Shown: positions 1 to 8,317 of the stretch, one piece after another | How positions within the stretch are numbered: position 1 is the stretch's first letter | Layout of the letters: each line of letters begins with the position of its first letter | NCBI GenBank assembly: GCA_052034865.1 | Contig: JBPOIC010000008.1 | Coordinates: forward strand, 1 to 58,188 | Length of the DNA stretch: 58,188 nucleotides | Origin: JBPOIC01 sp052034865 | Lineage (GTDB): Bacteria > UBA10199 > JADFYH01 | Reading direction: 5' to 3' | Position numbers and translations under genes: made by a program | The notes under the pieces: model-generated | The model's database searches: none | The model's input: the letters and a program-made list of their open reading frames with translations, nothing else | What the model was told of the DNA's origin: nothing

Positions 1-1
1 G

Positions 2-253
2 AACGTTTTTCGCATGCGGCCTTCTGAAGATATCGCGGAGATTTTTAGTGATTGCTACCAAAAAGGACGAGAGGGTCATTTTACGACCTTTGAGAAATTT
101 CTGATTCGTGTGTTGGATATTGATCCGAATTCTGGAGTGGATTTTCTTTCTTACCTGATTTTCATGCCCGAATACATTCGTGCACTTTTGGATTTGGGCT
201 TCGAGGACGCGCGCAAAAATCATCAGCAGATTTTAGAATTTATGGATCAGTGA
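2..253 (+). CDS. C-terminal end of a patatin-like phospholipase family protein (partial)
   Basis: The reading frame is open from the first bases of the window and ends at a TGA at 251-253, so only about 83 C-terminal residues are present. The segment is largely helical with the stretch DFLSYLIFMPEYIRALLDLG followed by EDARKNHQQ. From memory this resembles the tail of bacterial patatin-like (RssA-type) proteins, which often end with an SYLLFDxxYxxxLIELGYxD-like motif. The catalytic Ser-Asp dyad would lie upstream of the window, so the family call rests on the tail alone. The ATG at 14 is an internal Met, not a start. Confidence 0.5.
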   Translation, partial: NVFRMRPSEDIAEIFSDCYQKGREGHFTTFEKFLIRVLDIDPNSGVDFLSYLIFMPEYIRALLDLGFEDARKNHQQILEFMDQ

Positions 254-372
254 TGGGGAAAGGAGACAGAAGAAAAAGTGTATAGATATAAACAATAAAC
301 GTTCACCTTTCGACCCAGCAAAAAAACTCTACTTGTTCAAAACCCCACAATCTCCTTGAGCCCTATTTATTT

Positions 373-389
373 CAGGGTTATGCACCCTG
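373..389 (+). promoter_or_regulatory. Small hairpin immediately before the yhhN-like start codon
   Basis: CAGGGT (373-378) and ACCCTG (384-389) form a perfect 6-bp stem with a 5-base loop, ending one base before the ATG at 391. No good Shine-Dalgarno sequence is visible; the only AGGG lies within the stem. The hairpin might limit translation, but this is inference. Confidence 0.3.
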
Positions 390-390
390 C

Positions 391-1038
391 ATGTCTCTTT
401 CAAATTTCATTCTTTTAGCCTCCGCCCTCACCACGCTCTCGCTCCTTTTGTTTGAAACACAAAAACAGAAAACCGGTGTCTGGATCACCAAGCCGCTCGC
501 TTCTACAGGCTTTGTTCTTTACGCGTATTTTTTAAATGCCTCTCATTCTACGGCTGGAAAGATTCTTCTTCTGGCGTTGATTTTTTGCTGGCTGGGTGAT
601 GTGCTCTTGATTCCTGACTCTAAAAAAATATTCAAGACCGGAGTCTTTGCCTTTCTGCTCGGCCACTTCGCCTTCATCGCTCTCTTTATTTTTTTGGGAT
701 TTGAGAAAATTTATTTTGCAACAGCTCTGGCAGTTTTTTTGGGGGTTGGGATTTTTATCTACCGCTGGTTAATCCCCAAGGTGCAAGCCAGCACTCCGAG
801 TTTGGTTTTTCCGGTCAAATTTTATCTGGGAGTTGTCTCTTTGATGGTCTGCTTTGCGGCAAGCACCGCCGGCCTTTTTTCAAAACCTACCCTCTTCGCA
901 GGTGCCCTTCTCTTCTACTTATCTGATCTATCTGTCGCCTTGGATCGCTTCGTGAACCCTGCCGGCTACCACAAACTCTGGGGCCTGCCGCTGTACTACT
1001 CTGCCCAGTTTATTTTGGTGATGGGAGTGGTGGGGTGA
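391..1038 (+). CDS. YhhN/TMEM86-family membrane protein (lysoplasmalogenase-like)
   Basis: 215 residues with about eight hydrophobic segments, the usual size and topology of the YhhN family. Family signatures are visible in order: KPLAST near residue 34, CWLGDVLLI near 70, a YLSDLSVALDRF segment near 180 and LPLYYSAQ near 200. Animal TMEM86 members hydrolyse the vinyl-ether bond of lysoplasmalogens, and the conserved acidic residues in the GD and SD motifs are retained here. The bacterial role is not settled. The gene stands alone on the plus strand between a patatin-like gene and an IS remnant. The start is chosen because MSLSNFILLA leads straight into the first membrane segment; it has no clear ribosome binding site. 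Confidence 0.8.
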   Translation: MSLSNFILLASALTTLSLLLFETQKQKTGVWITKPLASTGFVLYAYFLNASHSTAGKILLLALIFCWLGDVLLIPDSKKIFKTGVFAFLLGHFAFIALFIFLGFEKIYFATALAVFLGVGIFIYRWLIPKVQASTPSLVFPVKFYLGVVSLMVCFAASTAGLFSKPTLFAGALLFYLSDLSVALDRFVNPAGYHKLWGLPLYYSAQFILVMGVVG

Positions 1039-1079
1039 GGGGGAATTATTATCTAGTTCTGAAATAGTGGACAACTTTA

Positions 1080-1281
1080 TTAGTGGATTTCCCCTGGAGC
1101 TTTATAGCCGAGAACCAGGTAAAGTCGTTCGTGGTTATAAATATAGATACTTTCTTCGACCGATTTTTGGGCCACCCAAAGAGACAAATCGTCAGCCCAA
1201 ACCAAACTCCTCTTTTAAAATTCCATTCAACCGTTCTGTTTGTGCATTCTCATACACATGATTCCTCATCGCACCACCCTC
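1080..1281 (-). pseudogene. Frameshifted remnant of an IS3-family transposase (integrase core C-terminus)
   Basis: Reading the minus strand from about 1281 gives AMRNHVYENAQTERLNGILK and then EEFGLG before a TGA. One base out of frame it continues as DDLSLWVAQKSVEESIYIYN followed by HERLYLVLGYKAPGEIH and a TAA at 1080-1082. The YENAQxERxNGxLKxE block, the ESIxIYNxxR stretch and the LGYxxPxEIH ending are typical of the last ~65 residues of IS3-group transposases, including the catalytic Glu of the DDE triad. The single-base shift and the missing N-terminal part make it inactive. No terminal repeats are visible. The rest of the 490-base gap (1039-1528) holds only a dispersed repeat and a terminator. 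Confidence 0.8.
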
Positions 1282-1363
1282 TTGCTCTACCGGAGGCGGA
1301 CGGATGAGCGGGACAGGCCCCTTGTTTTTTCAGCTTCTAAAATAAAATTCAATCTTCTCCCCT

Positions 1364-1391
1364 CACCCCCGCCTAACGGCGGGATCCTCTA
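1364..1391. repeat. Dispersed intergenic repeat, copy 1
   Basis: CACCCCCGCCTAACGGCGGG followed by ATCCTC contains a perfect CCCGCC/GGCGGG stem with a TAAC loop. It is closely similar to CACCCCGCCCTAACGGGCAC followed by TCCTCC at 49111-49145, and to the reverse complement of 28601-28637. Confidence 0.55.
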
Positions 1392-1472
1392 ACTTTTGGG
1401 TACTTCGTCCCACGCAAGGGAGATGAAAAAAAAGAATCCAGAAAAACTCCTTCTCACCACCACAAACAACAA

Positions 1473-1509
1473 GGGCGTCCGCTTTTGGCAGACGCCCTGT
1501 TTTTTCTTC
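1473..1509 (-). terminator. Rho-independent terminator, possibly bidirectional
   Basis: GGGCGTC (1473-1479) pairs with GACGCCC (1491-1497). A TGTTTTTTC tract follows on the plus strand, and TTGTTGTTTG on the minus strand. It lies 30 bases past the stop of the 1529-5278 gene. Its arms resemble the hairpin at 52163-52190, suggesting a shared terminator type. Confidence 0.7.
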
Positions 1510-1528
1510 ACCCATTTTTCACGACGAC

Positions 1529-4500
1529 TTACCGACGTCGTAATCTAAGACCCATTGAAACCAGTGCTGGCAGAAGAGGAATCCAGGAGAAGCTCATTCC
1601 ACCTGATGCCAAGCCCTGATTCAGGCTACAACCCGAGCCGCCACCCGCGTCGGTACGATCGGCAGGATCAAGTCCTTCACCTGGCTGGGGATTTTCACCC
1701 TGATCAGGATTTGCTCTCGGACCCTCTGTTGTTCCGGAATTTCCATTGTTGCCGTTGTTTTCCGAGCAGGCCGCTGCATCCGCACAGGCGGAGTCATTAC
1801 AATCGGCTTGGCCGTTTCCATCTTCATCTCCTGCCACGGCGCAGTTTTCGACGTTGGAAGGAAGAGCACAGGAAGCATCGGCGTTACAATCGGCATCGGC
1901 ACAGTCGGCAAGACTGTCTCCGTCGTCATCGGTCCCATTGGTGCAATTTTCTGCAACGGGAGGAGGATTGCTTGTACAGTTGGCTGCGCTGGAGCAATCA
2001 CCCGCATCGGAGCAATCGGTCAACCCATCGGCATCGTCATCCAACCCATTGTTACAAACCTCGGCCGGAGGAGGTGTTACAGGGCAACCATTCGGAGCAA
2101 CCCCTGCCTGAGTAGGACACTGATCGCAGACGTTTCCAAAGGCATCGCCATCGGTATTTTGCTGATTGTTATTGGCGATTGAAGGACAGTTGTCGGTGCT
2201 ATTGTTGACGCCATCGCCATCGGCATCGGTTCCGGCCACCACGCAGTCTGCAGGACAGCTGGAATTCTCGCCTGCATCACAGGTGCCATTGCCGCAAGTC
2301 GGAGGTGGAGGGAAACAAACGGTATCGGCTGCACAACCCGCATCCGAACAGTCTGAAAGTCCGGAGCCGTCATTGTCTATTCCATCATGGCAGCTCGCCG
2401 TGTTGGAAACTTCCAGCTGACAGTCGGCCGAGCAGGTGTTCACATTTTCGCCCAGATTCGACTGACAGGTTCCGTTGGCATTACAGTTGGCCTGAGAGTC
2501 GCACGCATCGCCCAAAAGATCCTGGTCGGCGTTCGACTGGTTGGCATTGGGAGTATTGGGACAGTTATCGCTTGCATCCAAAACTCCATCGCCATCGGCA
2601 TCGGGAGGAAGGGCGCCGCAATCAGCAGGGCAATTCGCCGAGCTCTCACCCGCTTCACAGCTACCATTGCCGCAGATGGGGGCTGGGCATCCATCCAGCG
2701 TATTCGCCGCTATGTTCGGGCAAGTGTCACACGCATCACCCAATGCGTCTCCATCGGTATTCGTTTGGTTATTATTTGCAGTAGAAGAGCAATTATCGCT
2801 GGCTCCGGTCAGTCCGTCGCCATCGGTGTCGCCCGGGATGAGATTGATGCAATCCGCAGGGGCACTCAAAAATTCGGCAGGAGCGGTACAGATGCCATCA
2901 CCTGCTGATCCATTTCCATTGTTCACGCAGCTGGGTGTCCCGGTACAGCTGGCATCGGCACAATCGGCAAGGCCATTGGTGTCATCATCCAATCCATTTC
3001 CGCAGATCTCGACAGGACTTTGTGTACAGATGTTGGTCGGATCGGTCACGGCCGGACACTGATCGGTTCCATCGTTGATGACACCGTCATTATCCGGATC
3101 ACAATCCTGAGCACAGCTTGCAATCGATTCGCCCAAAGTGGTGTTACAGGTGTTATCCTGCGTGCAGGTATCGCACACATCACCGGTGCCATCGTTGTCG
3201 GCATCTTCCTGACCGGCATTGGGAGCGTTCGGACAGTTGTCAGAGCTATCCTCAATTCCGTCGCTATCGCTATCAACATCGTCATCGGTGATCGTCACCG
3301 TTGCCGTTTGATTTTGCGCGCTCAAAGAGGATCCTCCGGTAGGGTTGGATAAAACCAGGCTGATGGCCTCGGAGCCCTCAATCGTGGTGTCGTTTGAGAT
3401 GTTGACGTTTAAGGTCTTACTGGTGACTCCGGAAGCTAAGGTCAAAGTTTGTTTTGAGAAATTGAAATCCTGACCCTGTATCGCCGTCGTGTTGGCGGTA
3501 TTTGAATCGAGATCGACATCGACTGTCACCTGGCCCAGAGCCGGTGCGCTGCGGGTCACAGTCACAGTGACCGAGGTTCCATTCTCATTCACCTGATACG
3601 TAACAGGTGAGAATTCAAAAGCTCCCGCCTGACTCGTATAGAAAACATCAGCATAACTATTGGCATCATTTGCGAGATCGGAGGCCGAGCTTTGAAAGGC
3701 GACGATCGATCCGGTCGCGCTGATGGCAGGGAGAGACGAAGCGCCATTCCCACTGTTATTACCAGAGCTGCTAATCAGAATTTTGGGAAGGGTTGAAATT
3801 TGCAATAAGTCCACCAGGAAAACATCGGTGGCACCATTTGTGTCGGAGCTTATGATGTTAGGGGCATTGCTTTGAAAGGTAAGTGCCAACCCATCCCGAC
3901 TTAAAGCAAGGTGTCCGGATTGACCGGCAGCCGTATCGTTATTCGTAAGAGAGTTCACATCAGAGCTGACAAGGAAAAGGGTTCCAAGTCCACCCATTCT
4001 CACAAAAACATCGCTCGAATTGTTAATATCTGAATTGACGAAATTAAGGTCGGTGGCACTGCTCTCAAAAGCGATGACATTACCTGAGATGTCGATTTGG
4101 GGAAAACGCGAGGCACCATTTCCACTCTTTTGGATGGAGGTCACACTCACCAAATCCGTTAAACCAGCAGCAGTTGTGGCACCGAGGGTTCGAACATAAA
4201 CATCGAAGCTGTTATTATTATCGGTGGTGCAATTATCGATCAAGTCGCAGGATGAGGTTTCGAAAACGACCATCGATCCTGTGCCATTTAAAGCAGGGTA
4301 TTGAGATCCTGCATTGTTTCCTGCCTGAGAGTTGTCAAAACGAATACTGGCCAACTGGGTCGAAGTAATTCCGGTCGCCAGGTTGATTTTAGAGACATAC
4401 ACTTGGCTGTTTCCAACAGTGCCGGGCACCGTTCCATCCATAGTATCGGCAGAGGCCGTACACACAAAGGCGACTGTGGTTGCATCATCGCTAATCGCTG

Positions 4501-5278
4501 GGTCTTTACAGCCGCTGCCACCCGATCCTTCAGTAGCGGCATTTTTGGTTCGGCTCACCAGATAGGTTTTGCTCCCCGTGTAATACCAGGCGTAAATCTG
4601 GGTGGAGGCACCACCGGTGTAACCCTGAATCAGATTTTGAGCATTGCTCTCGAAAAGAACCAGGGGCGCACCCGTTAGATCTGCCGCCACACGCGCGTTT
4701 TTGGATTCTCCATTTCCACTCAAACCTCCTGTGGTCGCGCTCACCAGGGTTGTTGTGCAGGTCCCACTCAAATCACCTAAACATCCCCAAAGAAACACAT
4801 CTGAATTTCCATTATTATCTGTACCTGCCATTGCGATGTTATCTCCCGAGCTTTCAAAGGCAACAAAAACGCCTAAGGGGCTTGAAACAACCACAGGATT
4901 TTGTGGAATTCCATTATCCCTCTCGGTATCGGAAACGTTGGAATGACTTACCAGCTTGGTCACTCCAGTCTGCAAGTCGCGGATATAAAGAGCATCAATT
5001 CCAAAGCTGCCACCGGTAAGACCTGCGACCAGATTCGTCGCCTTACTGTAGAAAACGACATAGCGGCCATCGGCACTCACGAGGGGAACAGTTTGTTTAT
5101 TTTGGAAATCCGTTAAAGTTGAATCGGCATTTGAACCGGAACTATTGATATCGATGCTGACGACGACAGGATTTGCGTAGGAAGGAGATGTTAAAAGAAG
5201 CTGGGAAGAAAGCAGGGCTCCAAAACCGAAGAGTTTTAAAGCATTAAAATATTTATTGCTGGGTTTGGATCGGTTCAT
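1529..5278 (-). CDS. Large secreted multi-domain protein: PD40-like propeller, Calx-beta, TSP3 and Cys-rich repeats, C-terminal sorting tag
   Basis: 1249 residues. Residues 1-36 are a signal peptide ending in the region SPSYA. Residues ~40-540 contain about eight blades of the PD40/TolB-like type, each with a core like DGRYVVFYSKATNLV or SGNVIAFESSATDL. A Calx-beta domain follows (~555-660; VNENGTSVTVTVTR, then TVTITDDD). Next come five thrombospondin type 3 repeats (calcium-binding DxDxDG...DNCP...GDxCD). These are interleaved with CGNGxCExGE units and five NGxDDDxDGLxDCxDxxC units like those of Myxococcus surface proteins. The last ~35 residues are SGCSLNQG, a hydrophobic stretch and RLRRR, a sorting-tag layout. 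An AGGA ribosome binding site precedes the ATG. It has its own regulon-type promoter at 5431-5458. The role is probably cell-surface and calcium-stabilised; the ligand is unknown. Confidence 0.8.
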   Translation of the reverse strand: MNRSKPSNKYFNALKLFGFGALLSSQLLLTSPSYANPVVVSIDINSSGSNADSTLTDFQNKQTVPLVSADGRYVVFYSKATNLVAGLTGGSFGIDALYIRDLQTGVTKLVSHSNVSDTERDNGIPQNPVVVSSPLGVFVAFESSGDNIAMAGTDNNGNSDVFLWGCLGDLSGTCTTTLVSATTGGLSGNGESKNARVAADLTGAPLVLFESNAQNLIQGYTGGASTQIYAWYYTGSKTYLVSRTKNAATEGSGGSGCKDPAISDDATTVAFVCTASADTMDGTVPGTVGNSQVYVSKINLATGITSTQLASIRFDNSQAGNNAGSQYPALNGTGSMVVFETSSCDLIDNCTTDNNNSFDVYVRTLGATTAAGLTDLVSVTSIQKSGNGASRFPQIDISGNVIAFESSATDLNFVNSDINNSSDVFVRMGGLGTLFLVSSDVNSLTNNDTAAGQSGHLALSRDGLALTFQSNAPNIISSDTNGATDVFLVDLLQISTLPKILISSSGNNSGNGASSLPAISATGSIVAFQSSASDLANDANSYADVFYTSQAGAFEFSPVTYQVNENGTSVTVTVTRSAPALGQVTVDVDLDSNTANTTAIQGQDFNFSKQTLTLASGVTSKTLNVNISNDTTIEGSEAISLVLSNPTGGSSLSAQNQTATVTITDDDVDSDSDGIEDSSDNCPNAPNAGQEDADNDGTGDVCDTCTQDNTCNTTLGESIASCAQDCDPDNDGVINDGTDQCPAVTDPTNICTQSPVEICGNGLDDDTNGLADCADASCTGTPSCVNNGNGSAGDGICTAPAEFLSAPADCINLIPGDTDGDGLTGASDNCSSTANNNQTNTDGDALGDACDTCPNIAANTLDGCPAPICGNGSCEAGESSANCPADCGALPPDADGDGVLDASDNCPNTPNANQSNADQDLLGDACDSQANCNANGTCQSNLGENVNTCSADCQLEVSNTASCHDGIDNDGSGLSDCSDAGCAADTVCFPPPPTCGNGTCDAGENSSCPADCVVAGTDADGDGVNNSTDNCPSIANNNQQNTDGDAFGNVCDQCPTQAGVAPNGCPVTPPPAEVCNNGLDDDADGLTDCSDAGDCSSAANCTSNPPPVAENCTNGTDDDGDSLADCADADCNADASCALPSNVENCAVAGDEDGNGQADCNDSACADAAACSENNGNNGNSGTTEGPRANPDQGENPQPGEGLDPADRTDAGGGSGCSLNQGLASGGMSFSWIPLLPALVSMGLRLRRR

Positions 5279-5430
5279 AACTTTTCCTATATATTACATT
5301 AAGAATCAATTTTATTGCCTGAAACAAGCTCTACGGCCCAGCGCCCAACGGGCCCTGATCGTCAAAGATTCAGATCTTTATAAAAAAAACCAAAAAACTG
5401 ACACCTGTCGCCATTTTTCACTATAAAAAC

Positions 5431-5458
5431 CTGTCGGTGAGTCAGAAATCAGATTGCG
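5431..5458 (-). promoter_or_regulatory. Regulon promoter A (CGCAAT-N15-CCGACAG)
   Basis: On the minus strand CGCAAT (5458-5453) and CCGACAG (5437-5431) are separated by exactly 15 bases, as in five other sites of this window. The 16 bases TTGCGTGATTATTTTT (5454-5469, plus strand), which overlap the -35 element and run upstream of it, recur exactly at site B (7032-7047). This is the weakest copy (three mismatches to the consensus). The predicted leader to the ATG at 5278 is about 145 bases. Confidence 0.55.
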
Positions 5459-5480
5459 TGATTATTTTTATCTTCCCTTC

Positions 5481-6947
5481 CTACGGCACGATCTCGCCGA
5501 AAAAGGTATCAGAGCTAATAGGATTCGGATTTGTAAGGGGAGACAAGCCAGGCAAGGTGAGAGAAGGGCTATAAAAATGACCACTCAGGTAATACCCACC
5601 CTGACTTTTTGGAAGAAAACTGGTTGTATACATGTCTCCACCCACTCCCAACAATGGACGAACCCACTCAAAGGTCTGAGAGGCGGGATTCAACGATCCA
5701 AAATAACCAGCATATTCAGATACAGATTGAACGTGGAGGACACTCCCCCCAGGGAAGGTAGTTAGGAAACTACCAAAATATCCTCCAACCAGGATCTCAC
5801 CATTAGGACCCATGCTAAGAGTAAGAATATTCTCTTCACCGGCACCCTGAATGCTTTTGGCCCATAAAAACTGATGAGTTGACGGATCATAAGCCCCCAG
5901 TAAGCCATCACTCATTTCAGACTCGCTAGAATTCATCAATGAGACTCCCCCCGGAAGACTTAAGTTAGAATCAATAAATTCTCCCCCCACATATACTTTT
6001 CCATTGGAATCAACTGTTAGAGCATACACCCATACTTTTATTCCGCTAACCTGCTCTGCCCACTCAAACTTCTGGGTAGTGGGATTAAACTTCCCAAAAA
6101 ATCCATTCACCTGGGCTCCGGTGCTTTTGGAAAGGGGGGCAAGTCCCGGTAGGGTCAAAGTAGATGAATAGAAAGATCCCCCGACATAGAGATTATTGTT
6201 GGCATCTATTGCGAGTGAAAAAACTTCGATATCATCATTTCCCGAAATCTGTTGTACCCATTGGAAAATTCCTGTCTGTGAATCGAGCTTTCCAAAGAAG
6301 CCATTGTTTCCACCAGGCGAGATCAAATCTGGAAGACCCGGAAGGCTTAGAGGAGCATATTTCCAAAAGCTTCCCCCCGCATAAACATTCCCTTTTGAAT
6401 CGGACACAAGTCTAAATGAATACAAATCTCCCTTAATATGTTGCACCCAATCATAGGTTTGCGAAACAGGATCGAACTTCCCATAAAAACCATCTGTAAA
6501 AACTGAACCGCCAGAATGAGAATTAGTAATATCACCTACCCCTGGAAAACTTAAGGTTGAGCTCGAAAAGATTCCCGCCACATAAAGCTTGTCCGAGGTA
6601 GGGTCAGTGGCAAGGGTGACCATTTCATCCCCACTTCCTCCAATGTGTTGCACCCATTTAAAATCACCATGCTTGATGCAGGCACTTGTCTCAAAGGTAC
6701 AGTTCTGGGCACAGGTAAGCGCCCCCCCTGCAAAGATTAGAGAATCGACATCAGAACACGACTTACTGCCAAGAGCTGAGCCATCACAGCTTTCCCCCAG
6801 GTTTAAAACACCATCGCCACAGATTCCTGGAGCAAGATTCCCTGGTGCCTCCGGTGTCCCGGAGCTCCCGCAGCCCTGAATCCCACCGAATGTCAGGGCA
6901 CAGACTAAAAATGCCATCACTATCCATAAGGGAGTTTTGATTTTCAT
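5481..6947 (-). CDS. Secreted lipoprotein with beta-propeller (SBBP-like) repeats
   Basis: 488 residues from the ATG at 6947, which has an AAGGAAA ribosome binding site. The frame is open further upstream to 7094, but promoter B lies inside that extension, so the shorter start is preferred. The N-terminus MKIKTPLWIV leads into a hydrophobic core and the lipobox-like GIQGC, with Cys at about 26. A small Cys-rich segment (ICGDGVLNLGESCDG, then C-rich to ~95) resembles the repeats of the 30388-33666 protein. The remainder has about six repeats of roughly 60 residues with cores like WVQHIGGSGDE, LYVAGIFSSSTLSFPG and GFFGKFDP, as in SBBP/NHL-type propellers. It lies upstream of, and in line with, the 1529-5278 gene, but that gene has its own promoter. 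It has no C-terminal tag. Likely an outer-membrane or surface-anchored propeller; ligand unknown. Confidence 0.75.
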   Translation of the reverse strand: MKIKTPLWIVMAFLVCALTFGGIQGCGSSGTPEAPGNLAPGICGDGVLNLGESCDGSALGSKSCSDVDSLIFAGGALTCAQNCTFETSACIKHGDFKWVQHIGGSGDEMVTLATDPTSDKLYVAGIFSSSTLSFPGVGDITNSHSGGSVFTDGFYGKFDPVSQTYDWVQHIKGDLYSFRLVSDSKGNVYAGGSFWKYAPLSLPGLPDLISPGGNNGFFGKLDSQTGIFQWVQQISGNDDIEVFSLAIDANNNLYVGGSFYSSTLTLPGLAPLSKSTGAQVNGFFGKFNPTTQKFEWAEQVSGIKVWVYALTVDSNGKVYVGGEFIDSNLSLPGGVSLMNSSESEMSDGLLGAYDPSTHQFLWAKSIQGAGEENILTLSMGPNGEILVGGYFGSFLTTFPGGSVLHVQSVSEYAGYFGSLNPASQTFEWVRPLLGVGGDMYTTSFLPKSQGGYYLSGHFYSPSLTLPGLSPLTNPNPISSDTFFGEIVP

Positions 6948-7008
6948 AAATTTCCTTAATGTAAGGGTTGAGTCATCAAGGAAGGATCCTAAATCCTTCG
7001 AGCTCTTA

Positions 7009-7036
7009 TTTTCGGAGGGAGCTAAAAATGGTTGCG
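7009..7036 (-). promoter_or_regulatory. Regulon promoter B (CGCAAC-N15-CCGAAAA)
   Basis: On the minus strand CGCAAC (7036-7031) and CCGAAAA (7015-7009) are 15 bases apart. An A/T-rich stretch lies immediately upstream, sharing with site A the exact 16 bases TTGCGTGATTATTTTT read on the plus strand (7032-7047). The -10-like element is about 60 bases before the ATG at 6947. Confidence 0.65.
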
Positions 7037-7211
7037 TGATTATTTTTCGAAATGAAACTTTTAGTTTCAGAAATTGGCCTTTAAAGAAAAGCAAATGGAC
7101 TAAGGCGGGTAGGGTTTGGATGAACTGATGGAGAGAGCCTGTGAAGCCAGAAAGTTGATCTCTGTTAAGAAAAGTTAAGTTTAAAAAACCTCATTAGATC
7201 TTAAAAACTCT

Positions 7212-7892
7212 CTAGCGATTATCAATTAAAACCACGCACTCCCCTTTTAAACCGGCAGGAGGAAGTTTTTTGGCGAGGGCGGCAGGTTTGCCACGGCGAA
7301 ACTCTTCGTAGATCTTGGTCATCTCACGGGCAATGACAACCTCTTTATCGGGATAGATCTCGGCTATTTCTTCGAAGAGCTTGGATAGACGGCGTCCGGC
7401 CTCATAAAACACCAACGTTGCCTCGATTTTGGCCAAGGATTTTAAAACTTCTTTTCGCTTGCCAGATTTGATCGGCAAAAATCCCTGAAAGAAAAAACGA
7501 TCGGTGGGAACACCAGAAGCACAGAGCGCTGTCACCAAAGCGGAAGGCCCCGGGACAGGAACGACTGAGAGATCTTCGGCAATCGCCTGGGAAACCAGGA
7601 CGGCACCCGGATCAGATATACCTGGCGTGCCGGCATCAGTAACCAGGGCGATACTCATCCCATTTTTAAGTTTTTCTATAATTTGAGGAGCGCGAAAAGA
7701 CTGGTTTTGCTGATAGTAACTAAGAAGGGGTTTGGAGAATTGAAAATGGGCGAGCAGTTTTTTGGTGTGACGCGTGTCTTCGCAGGCAATCTCATCTACC
7801 TCTTTTAAAATACGAAGCGCGCGAAAAGTGATGTCCTCTAAATTCCCAATGGGAGTTGCCACAATATATAATGTACCCGTTTCGTTACTCAC
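7212..7892 (-). CDS. rsmI: 16S rRNA (cytidine1402-2'-O)-methyltransferase RsmI, short form
   Basis: 226 residues of the SAM-dependent tetrapyrrole-methylase fold. Visible motifs are LYIVATPIGNLEDIT at the N-terminus, CEDTRHTKKLL near 38, TDAGTPGISDPG near 86, VPGPSA near 112 and YEAGRRL near 165. RsmI 2'-O-methylates C1402 in the decoding centre. The GTG start at 7892 has AAAGGAG seven bases upstream. The protein ends right after the methylase domain and lacks the ~50-residue C-terminal domain of the 286-residue E. coli enzyme. Such short versions are known, and I see no frameshift at the end. The gene stands alone between larger gaps. Confidence 0.93.
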   Translation of the reverse strand: MSNETGTLYIVATPIGNLEDITFRALRILKEVDEIACEDTRHTKKLLAHFQFSKPLLSYYQQNQSFRAPQIIEKLKNGMSIALVTDAGTPGISDPGAVLVSQAIAEDLSVVPVPGPSALVTALCASGVPTDRFFFQGFLPIKSGKRKEVLKSLAKIEATLVFYEAGRRLSKLFEEIAEIYPDKEVVIAREMTKIYEEFRRGKPAALAKKLPPAGLKGECVVLIDNR

Positions 7893-8317
7893 AACCTGAC
7901 TCCTTTAACCAATCGATAAAAATTCAAATAAACAAATCGTTCGATCCAGAAAGAATCAGGTCGAATGATAGCGCTCACACAAAGATCGGTTCCTCCAAAA
8001 ATGCAAGCTCTTTTTGTGCCTGACAGAGAAGATGAACCTCTAATAATGGGAATAGTGGAAGGAAGATAAAAACAGAATAGCGCTCGATCTGACACACTAG
8101 GAAATTTCTGTGACCAGCTTTGGAGATGGATATTAATTTGCCCGCTCATTCATCGCGGCCAGAGGATGAGCGGACAAATTAAAACCTGATTGAGAGTATG
8201 TTTGCAAAGCATCTCAAGCACAAGGCGCTCGGGGCGAACATATCGAGGATAAGTGAGGATTTTTTAAGGTGCGAAACGCACGCCAGCATCTTGTTCAGCG
8301 GCTATCCACCAACGCTC
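7893..8317. other. 425-base gap with one inverted repeat
   Basis: No convincing gene is seen. A minus-strand open frame at 7889-8149 overlaps the rsmI start and looks non-coding. CCGCTCAT (8142-8149) and ATGAGCGG (8166-8173) form a perfect 8-bp stem with a 16-base loop. The stretch 8180-8290 has the look of an intergenic repeat, but I find no second copy in this window. Confidence 0.5.

Noticed and set aside
1067..1307. Two plus-strand open frames of 64 and 74 codons
   Set aside because: They are antisense to the transposase remnant and show no protein-like features.
7889..8149. Minus-strand open frame of 86 codons overlapping the rsmI start
   Set aside because: No ribosome binding site or family resemblance, and it has no homologous look; it overlaps a secure gene start.
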